NCBI RefSeq assembly: GCF_000753865.1
Contig: NZ_JQFW01000057.1
Span: 628 to 64,627, forward strand
Length of the DNA stretch: 64,000 bases
Direction of reading: 5' to 3'
Origin: Alteromonas sp. LOR
Lineage (GTDB): Bacteria > Pseudomonadota > Gammaproteobacteria > Enterobacterales > Alteromonadaceae
The notes below the pieces were generated by a model that made no database searches, was not told the origin of the DNA, and was given only the letters and a program-made list of their open reading frames with translations. Positions 6,576-15,185 of this stretch are shown piece after piece. The number at the start of each line of letters is the position of its first letter. The stretch's first letter is position 1. A program made the position numbers and the translations under genes.

Positions 6576-8768
6576 TTAAAACTCGCCGCGCACGGCCTCA
6601 CGCACCATAAAGCGTGAGGTGTTAACCGCATTAAGTAAATCGTTGTTCAGCGGTAGTGGCTCTCTTAACAATGTGCTTGCCAATACTTCGGCTAACAGCG
6701 GGGCAGTCGTGAGGCCTCTTGAGCCTAAGCAACTTAATGTAGATACATTGCTTTGCGGTAACGTACTTACCTGTTGAAACGGTTTTCCTACGCCTAAATC
6801 GGCATACTCTTGCTTTAGCGTTTTAAAATTATGCAGTGCGCCAACCACAGGCTGATGATCTGGCGAGCCAAGACGCGTCGCCGCTCTCGCCGTACCGTCA
6901 TGCTTTAGTTGGCTCACCATATCCGTATCCGCAAGAGCCTGTTCATGAGTGGCGAGGTTTTGCTCGCTTTCGTCTTCGCGAGGCTCAACGGCCAAATCAT
7001 TTTTCACATAGGTAGAGCCCAGTGCATGGCGTCCTTCCATTGCAGGAGTCATATACCCTTTGTGGCAAAGCACTGTTTTTAATGCGTCAATAGGTTGTTG
7101 TGATGCAATGGCTTCAACCTGTCCTCGCACAGGCCGCAAAGGAAGACTATCGAATGCATCTGTGCCCACGGCGCCTGCGCCTAATGCAAGCACCACATGA
7201 TCTGCCTTTATGCTTTTACCATGCGTAAATTCAACGTTTCCATCGCTAGTATGAGACACATAACAATGGTTGGGTTTTAGCGTTAGCTTTCCTGTTGCCT
7301 TGGCCAAATCGATAATATCGCTAACAAGTTGCGGGGGCGACAACCATCCGCCTTTGGGAATAAATAAACCTTCATAGGGTAAATCAACCCCAGCGATACG
7401 GCGTACTTCGTCACTGTCTACGTGCCTAATAAGCGCTGAAGGCCACACGTCGTCGTTTACCAATTTCGCCTGTCGTACACCCACTTTGTCATTAAATCGA
7501 AGCTGAATAACACCACAAAAATCGTATTTATTTTCTTCTTTTGTGGGCTCTTGCTCGTTTACTTCGATGCTTGTTTTAGTGATGATTTTGGTGCTGGTTT
7601 GCAAATGAATGTTGCTGTTAACGCTGTCGTAATAATCTCTTGCATATAAGAAGCAGTGAGCCTGCAAACGACTGGCGATACTCGCTTCACTATGAAGCTG
7701 AGGGTAAAAGCCACCTTGAGGATTACCCGAAGCGCCTTGCGCTAGGCTATCGCCGTCAAAGCAGAGCGTTACGCGAATATCGCGCTTAGTTAACGCTAAA
7801 CACATTGTTGCAGCCGCAAGTCCAGAACCCACCACAACCACATGGTGTTCTTCTGTAAGGGGCGCGTTGTTATATCGATAGTAAGGCCCCTCTGGCAGTC
7901 GCAATTTCTGAGAGTGCTTCTTTTGTGTAGCTTTAGGTAAAGACTGGGGTGAGGGTTGTAACTCAGACTCAGGTGAGGACCCAGGTGAGCACCGCACTGC
8001 CGTTTCTATATTACTGTTCTCATTTTCACTTGCCGATGTAAGTTGAAAATAACCGGTAAGCATATCTCGTTTGCGACCAAATCCTGCGCGTTTGTTTATC
8101 ACAAATCCAACATTGGCTAACCCACGCTTTACAATTCCCGCCGCCGTAAAGGTACCAAATGTGGTGTCATTTTTTGACAGCCTAGCCATTTGTGAAAACA
8201 GGGCATCGGTCCACATGTCAGGGTTTTTACTTGGCGCAAACCCATCTAAAAACCATGCATCTACAAGCCCTTCTTCTGGTGAATGCCATTGCCCAAGTAA
8301 CTGATGCACATCGCCTATCCACAAGTCTAGGGTGGTATCAAATGCAGTAAAATGCAGCCGATGGCACCCATCAAGCCCTATCGGATACAGCGCTATTAAT
8401 GCCTCCGTTTCGGCCTGTAGCGACGGAAACGTTGATAACGCACGCTCAATATCGGCCTTTGGTAACGGGTATTTTTCGGTAGTGATAAAAAATAAGCGCT
8501 TGAGAGGGTGGTGAGGGTTTGCCTGCCTAAACTGCTTAAATTCATGCATGGCTACCAAGAAGTTTAAACCAGTACCAAAACCGGTTTCAGCAATAGTAAA
8601 GTGTGGCTTTTCCCATAACGCCCAGCGCTGATGAAGGTCATTACCTTTTATAAAAACATGCTGGGTTTCATTAATGCCACTGTCGTTAGAAAAATAAACG
8701 TCATCAAAATGATCGGCAATGGGTATGCCGTTTTCATTAAAATGAACTTGCGCATGTTTAGACTTCAC
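6576..8768 (-). CDS. mnmC: Bifunctional tRNA U34 mnm5s2U biosynthesis enzyme MnmC
   Basis: MnmC finishes the modification of wobble uridine in tRNAs for Lys, Glu, Gln and others. Its C-terminal FAD oxidoreductase removes the carboxymethyl group and its N-terminal SAM methyltransferase adds the final methyl. Both halves are visible in the 730 residues: the SAM loop ETGFGTGLNFLVAM (about 60-74) with DAWFLDGFAPSKNPDMW further on, and an FAD-binding start VVVVGSGLAAATMCLAL (about 313-330) followed by a DAO-type domain with LRPVRGQ. A low-complexity linker at about 245-300 joins the domains. The length is slightly above the E. coli enzyme. The divergent pairing with fabB is conserved in gammaproteobacteria. 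Confidence 0.96.
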   Translation of the reverse strand: MKSKHAQVHFNENGIPIADHFDDVYFSNDSGINETQHVFIKGNDLHQRWALWEKPHFTIAETGFGTGLNFLVAMHEFKQFRQANPHHPLKRLFFITTEKYPLPKADIERALSTFPSLQAETEALIALYPIGLDGCHRLHFTAFDTTLDLWIGDVHQLLGQWHSPEEGLVDAWFLDGFAPSKNPDMWTDALFSQMARLSKNDTTFGTFTAAGIVKRGLANVGFVINKRAGFGRKRDMLTGYFQLTSASENENSNIETAVRCSPGSSPESELQPSPQSLPKATQKKHSQKLRLPEGPYYRYNNAPLTEEHHVVVVGSGLAAATMCLALTKRDIRVTLCFDGDSLAQGASGNPQGGFYPQLHSEASIASRLQAHCFLYARDYYDSVNSNIHLQTSTKIITKTSIEVNEQEPTKEENKYDFCGVIQLRFNDKVGVRQAKLVNDDVWPSALIRHVDSDEVRRIAGVDLPYEGLFIPKGGWLSPPQLVSDIIDLAKATGKLTLKPNHCYVSHTSDGNVEFTHGKSIKADHVVLALGAGAVGTDAFDSLPLRPVRGQVEAIASQQPIDALKTVLCHKGYMTPAMEGRHALGSTYVKNDLAVEPREDESEQNLATHEQALADTDMVSQLKHDGTARAATRLGSPDHQPVVGALHNFKTLKQEYADLGVGKPFQQVSTLPQSNVSTLSCLGSRGLTTAPLLAEVLASTLLREPLPLNNDLLNAVNTSRFMVREAVRGEF

Positions 8769-9208
8769 TACCTATCTTACCTCTTCTTAAGCTATGTATT
8801 TCGTTGTGTTTCTACGTGTCATATTGGCGTCACTTGCCAAGGCTATATTCTACAAGGCCTCAAAAAACTTTACCGTAAAAGTTTTTAATTTATCTAAAGC
8901 GCGTTAACCATTGCTGAACAAATTGTGATGTGCAGCGTGTATAAAAGCGTTAATGAAAGCTTTTTCATTTTCTTAAAGCGTTGAGGCAGCGCGATATTCT
9001 AAGCCGAAGTTTCATGCTACCTTAAGAACAAGCTGTTTACACAGCGACAGCGTTACCGATAGAAGTAACGCATTAACAATCAAGGTGCGGGGGTTGGATT
9101 TAACCGTTACAGGTGTTCATAAAAAAGGGTTTTGTGTTGAAGTGCAAAGCAGACCACTTTATCTCGTAAAATCGTTAACATATGCCGCATCAACGCAAAG
9201 GGTAAACT
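8769..9208. other. Intergenic region between mnmC and fabB
   Basis: These 440 bases lie between divergent genes and should hold both promoters. I see no gene. A weak AT-rich inverted repeat (AAAACTTTACCGTAAAAGTTTT, about 8867-8888) is present. No convincing FabR or FadR operator was recognised. Confidence 0.4.
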
Positions 9209-10423
9209 ATGAGAAGAGCAGTTATCACCGGTCTCGGTATTGTATCGAGCATCGGCGTAAATAAAGAGGACGTACTTGCATCACTAAAAGCAGGTAAGTC
9301 TGGGATCACATTTTCAGAGCAGTTCGCCGAGATGGGCCTGCGCAGTCAGGTGTGGGGTAATCTTGATATTGACTTAAAAGAGCACATCGACCGCAAAGCC
9401 ATGCGCTTTATGGGTGATGCGGCTGCATACGCGTATGTTGCCATGCAGCAGGCTATTGCAGATTCTGGCCTTGAAGAAAGTGATATTTCAAATGATCGCA
9501 CAGGTATTATTGCCGGCTCTGGCGGTGCGTCTTCTGAAAACCAAGTGCTATCTGCCGATATTCTTCGCGAAAAAGGGGTTAAGCGAGTAGGGCCATATAT
9601 GGTTCCACGATGCATGGCGTCTACGGTGTCTGCATGTTTAGCCACACCGTTTAAAATTCGCGGTGTTAACTATTCAATCGCATCAGCCTGTGCCACAAGT
9701 GCACACTGTATTGGTAACGCACTAGAGCTTATTCAGCTTGGTAAACAAGATGTAGTGTTTGCCGGTGGCGGTGAAGAGCTTCATTGGTCGCTCTCAAGTC
9801 AGTTCGACGCTATGGGCGCACTAAGCTCAAAGTACAACGACAACCCATCGGTAGCCTCTCGTACCTATGATGCAGCACGAGATGGCTTTGTTAGCTCTGG
9901 TGGCGGCGGTATGGTTGTTGTTGAAGAGCTTGAGCACGCTCTCGCGCGTGGCGCGACAATTTACGGCGAAGTAACCGGTTACGGCGCTACCTCAGACGGC
10001 TTCGACATGGTCGCTCCTTCAGGTGAAGGCGCTATTCGCTGTATGAAGATGGCGATGCAAAACGTAGACGGTCCAATTGACTACCTAAACACTCACGGCA
10101 CATCAACGCCCGTTGGTGATGTAAAAGAGTTAGCGGCTATTCAGGAAGTGTTTGGCTCATCGGGCGTGCCCATCAGTGCAACGAAATCTCTCACTGGCCA
10201 TGCGCTAGGTGCTGCTGGTGTCAACGAAGCTATTTACAGCCTGCTTATGATGCAAAACAACTTCATCGCGCCGTCAATTAATATCGACACGCTAGATGAC
10301 GCAGCCAAAGGCCTTGATATTGTTACTGAGGCAAGAGACGCCCAGCTAAATACGGTTATGTCTAACAGCTTCGGCTTTGGCGGCACAAATGCTACCTTAG
10401 TTATGCAGCGCTACAACCGCTAA
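9209..10423 (+). CDS. fabB: Beta-ketoacyl-ACP synthase I
   Basis: FabB condenses malonyl-ACP with growing acyl-ACPs and is essential for unsaturated fatty acid synthesis in gammaproteobacteria. The 404 residues match the usual length. The Cys-His-His catalytic triad is visible: Cys in [12 protein letters not shown] (about 163), His in [11 protein letters not shown] (about 298) and His in [12 protein letters not shown] (about 333). The C-terminal glycine-rich [14 protein letters not shown] is also intact. The ATG is preceded by AAAGGG. A strong intrinsic terminator follows at 10474-10516, so it is probably a single-gene unit. Its partner FabA is not in the window. Confidence 0.97.
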   Translation: MRRAVITGLGIVSSIGVNKEDVLASLKAGKSGITFSEQFAEMGLRSQVWGNLDIDLKEHIDRKAMRFMGDAAAYAYVAMQQAIADSGLEESDISNDRTGIIAGSGGASSENQVLSADILREKGVKRVGPYMVPRCMASTVSACLATPFKIRGVNYSIASACATSAHCIGNALELIQLGKQDVVFAGGGEELHWSLSSQFDAMGALSSKYNDNPSVASRTYDAARDGFVSSGGGGMVVVEELEHALARGATIYGEVTGYGATSDGFDMVAPSGEGAIRCMKMAMQNVDGPIDYLNTHGTSTPVGDVKELAAIQEVFGSSGVPISATKSLTGHALGAAGVNEAIYSLLMMQNNFIAPSINIDTLDDAAKGLDIVTEARDAQLNTVMSNSFGFGGTNATLVMQRYNR

Positions 10424-10473
10424 AACGTTTAGTGCTTTTATTAAACGCAACGTTGTAGTTCAGACGCCTTAAT

Positions 10474-10516
10474 AAAAATCCCCCAACGAGCTTAATCGTT
10501 CTTGGGGGATTTTTTA
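10474..10516 (+). terminator. Intrinsic terminator after fabB
   Basis: A long stem pairs AATCCCCCAA with TTGGGGGATT around an inner CGA..TCG pairing, followed by six Ts. An A-run before it may let it act on the convergent Crp/Fnr gene as well. Confidence 0.9.
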
Positions 10517-10574
10517 TGCACTATTTTTCATGTCCCATTTTTTATGTACCACAAATAACCCCGTTATTTTGCGG

Positions 10575-11264
10575 CTACCTAAATCTGTAGTCGTGAAACA
10601 GTTTGTCGGGGTTGGGGATAGTTATCTTACCGTAGTGTAGTAAAACGAGGCCTTCTTGCTGCAGCTCACCTAAAAGCCGATTCACGGTTTGCCGACAGCT
10701 ATTTATCATTTGCGCCAATGACTCTTGAGATAGTGTTAATGTAATGGCGCTGTTTTCAGGCACGTGTTGCCCGTAACTGGTGGTTAACATTAACAGTCGC
10801 TTTACCAATTGATGCTTTAAACTAAGCCCGGTACTTGAATCGATAAACTGAAACGCGCTTCGAACTCTTGCGCAAAGTAGCCTAGCGAAATAAGGGTACA
10901 GTTCTGGAAATTTTTTCAGCAGTTCGTTAAACGAATTTTTAGGGATAACGGCAATGGTACTGTCGGTTTCGCAAAAATTATCGTGGGTGCGGGGAAGGTT
11001 GTCGAACATAGAAATTTCGCCAAACCAGGTTCCTGGCCCTAAAAGTGCAAGCAGCATCTCACTGCCATCTACGCCAATCGTGGTCACGCGAAGTCGACCT
11101 TCACAGATTCCGTAAAAACCAACGCCGTCCTCGCCTTTCGCATGAAGCTGTTGACCCGCTTTAAAGTGCTTAAGTCGCACTTTGCCTAGCAACTCATTTT
11201 GCAAATATTCAGGTAGCGAAGAAAACCAAGAAGAGCTTATCAGTACAGGTTTAAAATGTTCCAT
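10575..11264 (-). CDS. Crp/Fnr-family transcriptional regulator
   Basis: A 229-residue regulator with an N-terminal cyclic-nucleotide-binding-like beta roll (about 15-125, including GPGTWFGEISMFDNLPRTHD in place of the cAMP phosphate-binding cassette). A dimerisation helix is followed by a C-terminal HTH_Crp domain with LSQESLAQMINSCRQTVNRLLGELQQEGLV as the recognition helix region. There is no Cys cluster at the N-terminus, so it is not an oxygen-sensing FNR. The ligand is unknown. It is divergent from the class II aldolase-like gene, with a symmetric 16-bp site between them (11283-11298) that fits a Crp-type operator, so autoregulation and control of the neighbour are likely. Confidence 0.88.
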   Translation of the reverse strand: MEHFKPVLISSSWFSSLPEYLQNELLGKVRLKHFKAGQQLHAKGEDGVGFYGICEGRLRVTTIGVDGSEMLLALLGPGTWFGEISMFDNLPRTHDNFCETDSTIAVIPKNSFNELLKKFPELYPYFARLLCARVRSAFQFIDSSTGLSLKHQLVKRLLMLTTSYGQHVPENSAITLTLSQESLAQMINSCRQTVNRLLGELQQEGLVLLHYGKITIPNPDKLFHDYRFR

Positions 11265-11282
11265 TTAACAAAATTATTACAA

Positions 11283-11298
11283 TGTCGTTGTAACGACA
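11283..11298. promoter_or_regulatory. Crp/Fnr-type palindromic operator in a divergent promoter region
   Basis: TGTCGTTGTAACGACA has two perfectly complementary 7-base arms around a 2-base centre, equivalent to the TGTNN-N6-NNACA plan of Crp/Fnr family sites. It lies 18 bp from the regulator's start codon and 60 bp from the aldolase-like start. Confidence 0.55.
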
Positions 11299-11358
11299 GT
11301 CTATACCGGTTTTCAGGGGTAAGGTAGCAAAAAATTATAACACTATTTGAGGTGAGTT

Positions 11359-12114
11359 ATGAGTGAATCTGTGAAGTCTCAGGTGAGCGAAGAAGAGTGG
11401 CAGGCCCGTGTAGATTTAGCCGCGTGTTATCGTGCTGTGGCCATGTATGGCTGGGACGACCTTATTTTTACTCACATATCTGCTCGGGTACCCGGACCAG
11501 AGCATCATTTTCTTATTAATCCATATGGAATGATGTTCGACGAGGTAACGGCATCTAGCTTGGTAAAAGTCGATCTGCACGGCAATAAAGTGATGGACAG
11601 TGAGTACGACATTAACCCTGCAGGGTTTACCATTCACAGTGCAGTGCACGAAGCCCGTGATGATGCAAAGTGCGTCATGCACCTTCACACTACAGAGGGC
11701 GTTGCAGTATCAGTACTTGAAGACGGGCTTCAGGCCTATTCACAGCAATCGCTATTTCCGCTGGCGTCGCTGTCTTATCATTCCTATGAAGGCGTTGCCT
11801 TAAACCCCGATGAAAAAGCACGCTTAGTAAGAGATTTGGGCGATACCCAATTTATGATTTTGCGCAATCATGGTTTGCTAACCTGTGCAGATACCATCGC
11901 AGATGCATTCCTATTTATGTTTATTATGCAGCGAGCATGCGAAATTCAGTTAAAAGCCCAGGCCACAGGCCAAAAGCTTATTCCTATCCACTCTGCAATA
12001 CTGCAGGGTATTAAAGCCCAAGCAGCCCAAGTCACTAAACAGGCTGGTGGTTCGTTGGCATGGCCTGGTATAAAGCGCAGAGTAGAAAGACGTTTCCCAG
12101 GCTTTGACGCCTAA
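11359..12114 (+). CDS. Class II aldolase/adducin-family protein
   Basis: The 251 residues cover the aldolase_II domain. The conserved early segment FTHISARVPG, the zinc-binding pair MHLHTTEG (about 112-119) and the later NHGLLTC (about 175-181) supply the histidines that hold zinc in class II aldolases. The family includes fuculose- and ribulose-phosphate aldolases/epimerases and many uncharacterised members. This one resembles the stand-alone 'class II aldolase/adducin' group whose substrate is unknown. The ATG has GAGGTGAG upstream. It is divergent from a Crp/Fnr regulator that probably controls it. Sugar-related activity is inference. Confidence 0.85.
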   Translation: MSESVKSQVSEEEWQARVDLAACYRAVAMYGWDDLIFTHISARVPGPEHHFLINPYGMMFDEVTASSLVKVDLHGNKVMDSEYDINPAGFTIHSAVHEARDDAKCVMHLHTTEGVAVSVLEDGLQAYSQQSLFPLASLSYHSYEGVALNPDEKARLVRDLGDTQFMILRNHGLLTCADTIADAFLFMFIMQRACEIQLKAQATGQKLIPIHSAILQGIKAQAAQVTKQAGGSLAWPGIKRRVERRFPGFDA

Positions 12115-12215
12115 GTAAAGAAGCACAACAAACGACGTTTTTCTGATTAAAGCAAGCCTTACGAAAAATGTTCGATTAAAAAAACGCCTAGCGCACGCAG
12201 TGCGAAGCGGGAGCA

Positions 12216-12267
12216 CAAGTTTACCCGTCTAATTGGGTTACTATCGCCCTATTTTGGGGTAAACTTG
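12216..12267. promoter_or_regulatory. 11-bp perfect inverted repeat just before pdxB
   Basis: CAAGTTTACCC (12216-12226) and GGGTAAACTTG (12257-12267) are exact reverse complements 30 bases apart; the second arm ends five bases before the pdxB ATG. It could be an operator for a dimeric regulator or, if transcribed, a hairpin that hides the translation start. No other ribosome-binding sequence is obvious. Confidence 0.5.
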
Positions 12268-12272
12268 GCACC

Positions 12273-13469
12273 ATGAGAATACTTCTTGAAGACACTATCC
12301 CATTTGGCGCGAGTTACCTTGACAACGTAGGAGAGGTAACCACTTACGCATGGCAAAATTTAGTGGCAAGCGACCTTGCTGATATCGATATTTTAGCCCT
12401 TCGCTCTACCACAAAGGTAACGCCCGAGCTGCTTAAAGATGCAAACAAACTTCAGTTTGTTACTACCGCCACCGCTGGAACCAATCACATCGATAAGGCT
12501 TGTTTAGACGCTAATAATATAGCGCACAGTTCAGCCGCCGGATGTAACGCCGTTGCGGTGGCCGAGTATGTACTAAGCGTTCTGCTGCATGCCCAAAAAA
12601 GTAAAAAGCTGGATTTATACTCGGCAACGGTAGGTATTGTGGGCGCGGGTAACGTGGGTACTGCGCTTTCTGTATTGCTTGACGCTGTAGGCGTTAGCTA
12701 TGTGCTGTGCGATCCGCCGCTTCAAGAAGCAGGAGATAAAAGAGCGTTTGTAGGGATGGATGACATTGCACGTTGCGATGTGATTACGCTACACGTACCG
12801 TTTGTACACGGTGGGCCTCATCCAACGGGTAAATTAATTGATAGTGCATTGCTAAACCAACTTAATGAGCATCAGTTACTCATCAATGCCTGTCGCGGCG
12901 AAGTCATAGACGAACTCGTTTTGCACGCTCGTTTAACGTCATCAAACGCGCCTACCGTGGTACTCGATGTTTTTGATAACGAGCCAGCTATCGATACCCG
13001 TCTTTTCGACCACTGCTGGTTTGTTACGCCTCATATTGCCGGTCATTCGGTTGAGGGAAAAGTGCGCGGTACTCAGATGATATACGAGCAAATTTGCCAC
13101 CGCACCGGCCAAAAAGCAACCAAAGCGTTGTCCGACTTTTTAGAGTCAATTCCGCCTATCAAGGTATCTTTGCGACACCCGACACAAACGCGATTAGCCG
13201 TAGATGATTTAATAGATGTGTTCCACCGAATTTACGATATCGCCATTGACGATATAACAATGAGGCAGTCAGTTAAACAAATAGAAAACGCTGACGCCCA
13301 TACCCACGGTGAAAGTGTGGCCTCGCAGTTTGCAGCATTGCGAAAGCAGTATCGGGTACGAAGAGAGTGCAGTGCACACACATTAATGGTGCCGCATAAT
13401 ACCAGTAAAGAAATTGCGAAAACCCTTAAGAATCTAGGGTTTTCGGTACAGCGTGAGCAAGCGCAGTAG
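12273..13469 (+). CDS. pdxB: Erythronate-4-phosphate dehydrogenase
   Basis: PdxB oxidises 4-phosphoerythronate in the DXP-dependent pyridoxal phosphate pathway. The 398 residues show the D-2-hydroxyacid dehydrogenase fold: the NAD-binding loop VGIVGAGNVGTALS (about 122-135), then the catalytic Arg in NACRGEVID, the Glu in DVFDNEP and the His in TPHIAGHS. The extra C-terminal dimerisation domain that distinguishes PdxB is present (about 290-398). The next gene is asd, as in E. coli pdxB-usg, so the order is the conserved one. The gene lacks a clear ribosome-binding site and has a strong inverted repeat at its start. Confidence 0.95.
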   Translation: MRILLEDTIPFGASYLDNVGEVTTYAWQNLVASDLADIDILALRSTTKVTPELLKDANKLQFVTTATAGTNHIDKACLDANNIAHSSAAGCNAVAVAEYVLSVLLHAQKSKKLDLYSATVGIVGAGNVGTALSVLLDAVGVSYVLCDPPLQEAGDKRAFVGMDDIARCDVITLHVPFVHGGPHPTGKLIDSALLNQLNEHQLLINACRGEVIDELVLHARLTSSNAPTVVLDVFDNEPAIDTRLFDHCWFVTPHIAGHSVEGKVRGTQMIYEQICHRTGQKATKALSDFLESIPPIKVSLRHPTQTRLAVDDLIDVFHRIYDIAIDDITMRQSVKQIENADAHTHGESVASQFAALRKQYRVRRECSAHTLMVPHNTSKEIAKTLKNLGFSVQREQAQ

Positions 13470-13618
13470 TTATTGTTTCGAATTTAGTGCCAATCACTTG
13501 CTGCACGCGCGGCCTAACTGGCAGTAATGCAAGTGAAGGTGGCATTATATCAATATTTTAAATACCCCATTAGCTAAGCGCGTAGTGCGCTTACTAAAAT
13601 TCAGGAGAAGAAAACATT

Positions 13619-14635
13619 ATGTCGCAAGCGTTTGACGTTGCAGTTCTTGGCGCAACAGGTTTAGTTGGGCAAACGATGATTGAGTTATTGGAAGAGCGCG
13701 GCTTTCCCATAAACCGTTTATACCCTTTAGCTAGTAAACGCTCTGCAGGCAGCACAGTTTCATTTAAAGGCGAAGACATTGAAGTTGAAGATGCTGATGA
13801 GTTCGATTGGTCACGTGTTCAATTTGGATTTTTCTCTGCAGGTGGCAGTATCTCGGCTAAATTTGCGCCGCTAGCGGCCGAAGAAGGCTGTATTGTTATC
13901 GACAACACCTCAGAGTTTCGATACGACCCCGATATTCCATTAGTGGTTCCAGAGGTAAATGCTCACGCGCTCGCCGATTTTCGCAATCGCAATATCATTG
14001 CTAATCCTAACTGTTCCACTATTCAAATGATGGTGGCGTTAAAGCCTATTCAAGACGCAGTGGGCATTTCGCGCATTAACGTATGTACGTATCAATCGGT
14101 ATCTGGCGCAGGTAAAGACGCTATGGAAGAGCTAGCAAAGCAAACGGCTGGTCTGCTGAATGCCCGTGAAGTAAAACCCGATGCCTTTAGTCGTCAAATA
14201 GCGTTTAACGCAATTCCTCAAATTGATGCATTTCAAGATAACGATTACACCAAAGAAGAAATGAAAATGGTGTGGGAAACTCAGAAAATAATGGGCGACA
14301 ACAGCATTTTAGTGAACGCCACAGCAGTGCGTGTGCCTGTGTTTTATGGTCACGCTGAAGCTATTCATTTAGAGACCCATTCCCCCATTGATGCAGAGCA
14401 AGTTAAGCAGTTGCTTGCGGATGCACCAGGCGTAACCCTGTATGAAAGTGCAGAGCAGTTTCCAACTCAGGTAAGCAGTGCCAGCGGGAATGATATGGTG
14501 CATGTGGGCCGTGTAAGAAATGATATTACGCATCCTTGCGGCCTAAACCTTTGGGTAGTGTCGGATAATATTCGAAAAGGTGCTGCAACTAACAGTATTC
14601 AAATAGCAGAAACGCTCATTCGCGACTATATGTAA
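13619..14635 (+). CDS. asd: Aspartate-semialdehyde dehydrogenase
   Basis: Asd reduces aspartyl-4-phosphate to the semialdehyde, feeding lysine, threonine, methionine and diaminopimelate synthesis. In 338 residues the NADP-binding start VAVLGATGLVGQTMIELL (about 7-24), the catalytic Cys in NPNCSTIQM (about 131-139) and the later SGAGKDAMEEL and FNAIPQIDAF motifs are visible. E. coli has the Asd-like protein Usg in this location. Here the catalytic Cys and neighbouring residues are intact, so I call it a working enzyme of the usg/asd2 type. The ATG has AGGAG upstream. Confidence 0.93.
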   Translation: MSQAFDVAVLGATGLVGQTMIELLEERGFPINRLYPLASKRSAGSTVSFKGEDIEVEDADEFDWSRVQFGFFSAGGSISAKFAPLAAEEGCIVIDNTSEFRYDPDIPLVVPEVNAHALADFRNRNIIANPNCSTIQMMVALKPIQDAVGISRINVCTYQSVSGAGKDAMEELAKQTAGLLNAREVKPDAFSRQIAFNAIPQIDAFQDNDYTKEEMKMVWETQKIMGDNSILVNATAVRVPVFYGHAEAIHLETHSPIDAEQVKQLLADAPGVTLYESAEQFPTQVSSASGNDMVHVGRVRNDITHPCGLNLWVVSDNIRKGAATNSIQIAETLIRDYM

Positions 14636-15185
14636 CAGCACACTGCTATCACAAAAGCATCACAGTAGCATCACAGTACTGGAGTGGCCGCAAGGGCTAG
14701 ATAAGGGTAAGCCCTAGATAGGTTGTTGTATCGGTAAGTAATTAATAAACATTTTTCACTACTTGCCGATATGACACTATGAGAAGTACACGGTACTCGT
14801 GATACAGGTTGTTTCAAACCAGCATGTGACAAGCGAGTGGTTTCGAACAATTAGGTTAGTAAAGGGCACTCAGCACGCATTTAGTGAAAATGGCGCTAAA
14901 ACGGCACCGCTCACTAGATTGCCCTGGTTAACTGGTTTATAGTCTAAAGATTGGGCTTTTAAACTTGCGAAAATTAGTATTCAGTCAGACACTTAGCGAA
15001 GCCATTCGACTTTTTTTGTATTAGGCGGATGGTCAAGGCGATGTGTACATCGCTATTCACTATGAATGACGACACGAAATTGAAAATAAAAATAAAAGCC
15101 AGCACGTTTTATTTGGAATAAGCTGGCGCAAAAATCCATCAACCTAAAAGGGTGGTAAAGACGCTTGAGGGCATATAGGACTGCT
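14636..15185. other. Intergenic region upstream of fimV
   Basis: No gene is supported in these 550 bases. An 11-bp direct repeat, GCATCACAGTA, occurs twice in tandem at about 14659-14680. The rest should include the fimV promoter; no clear hexamers were settled on. Confidence 0.4.
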
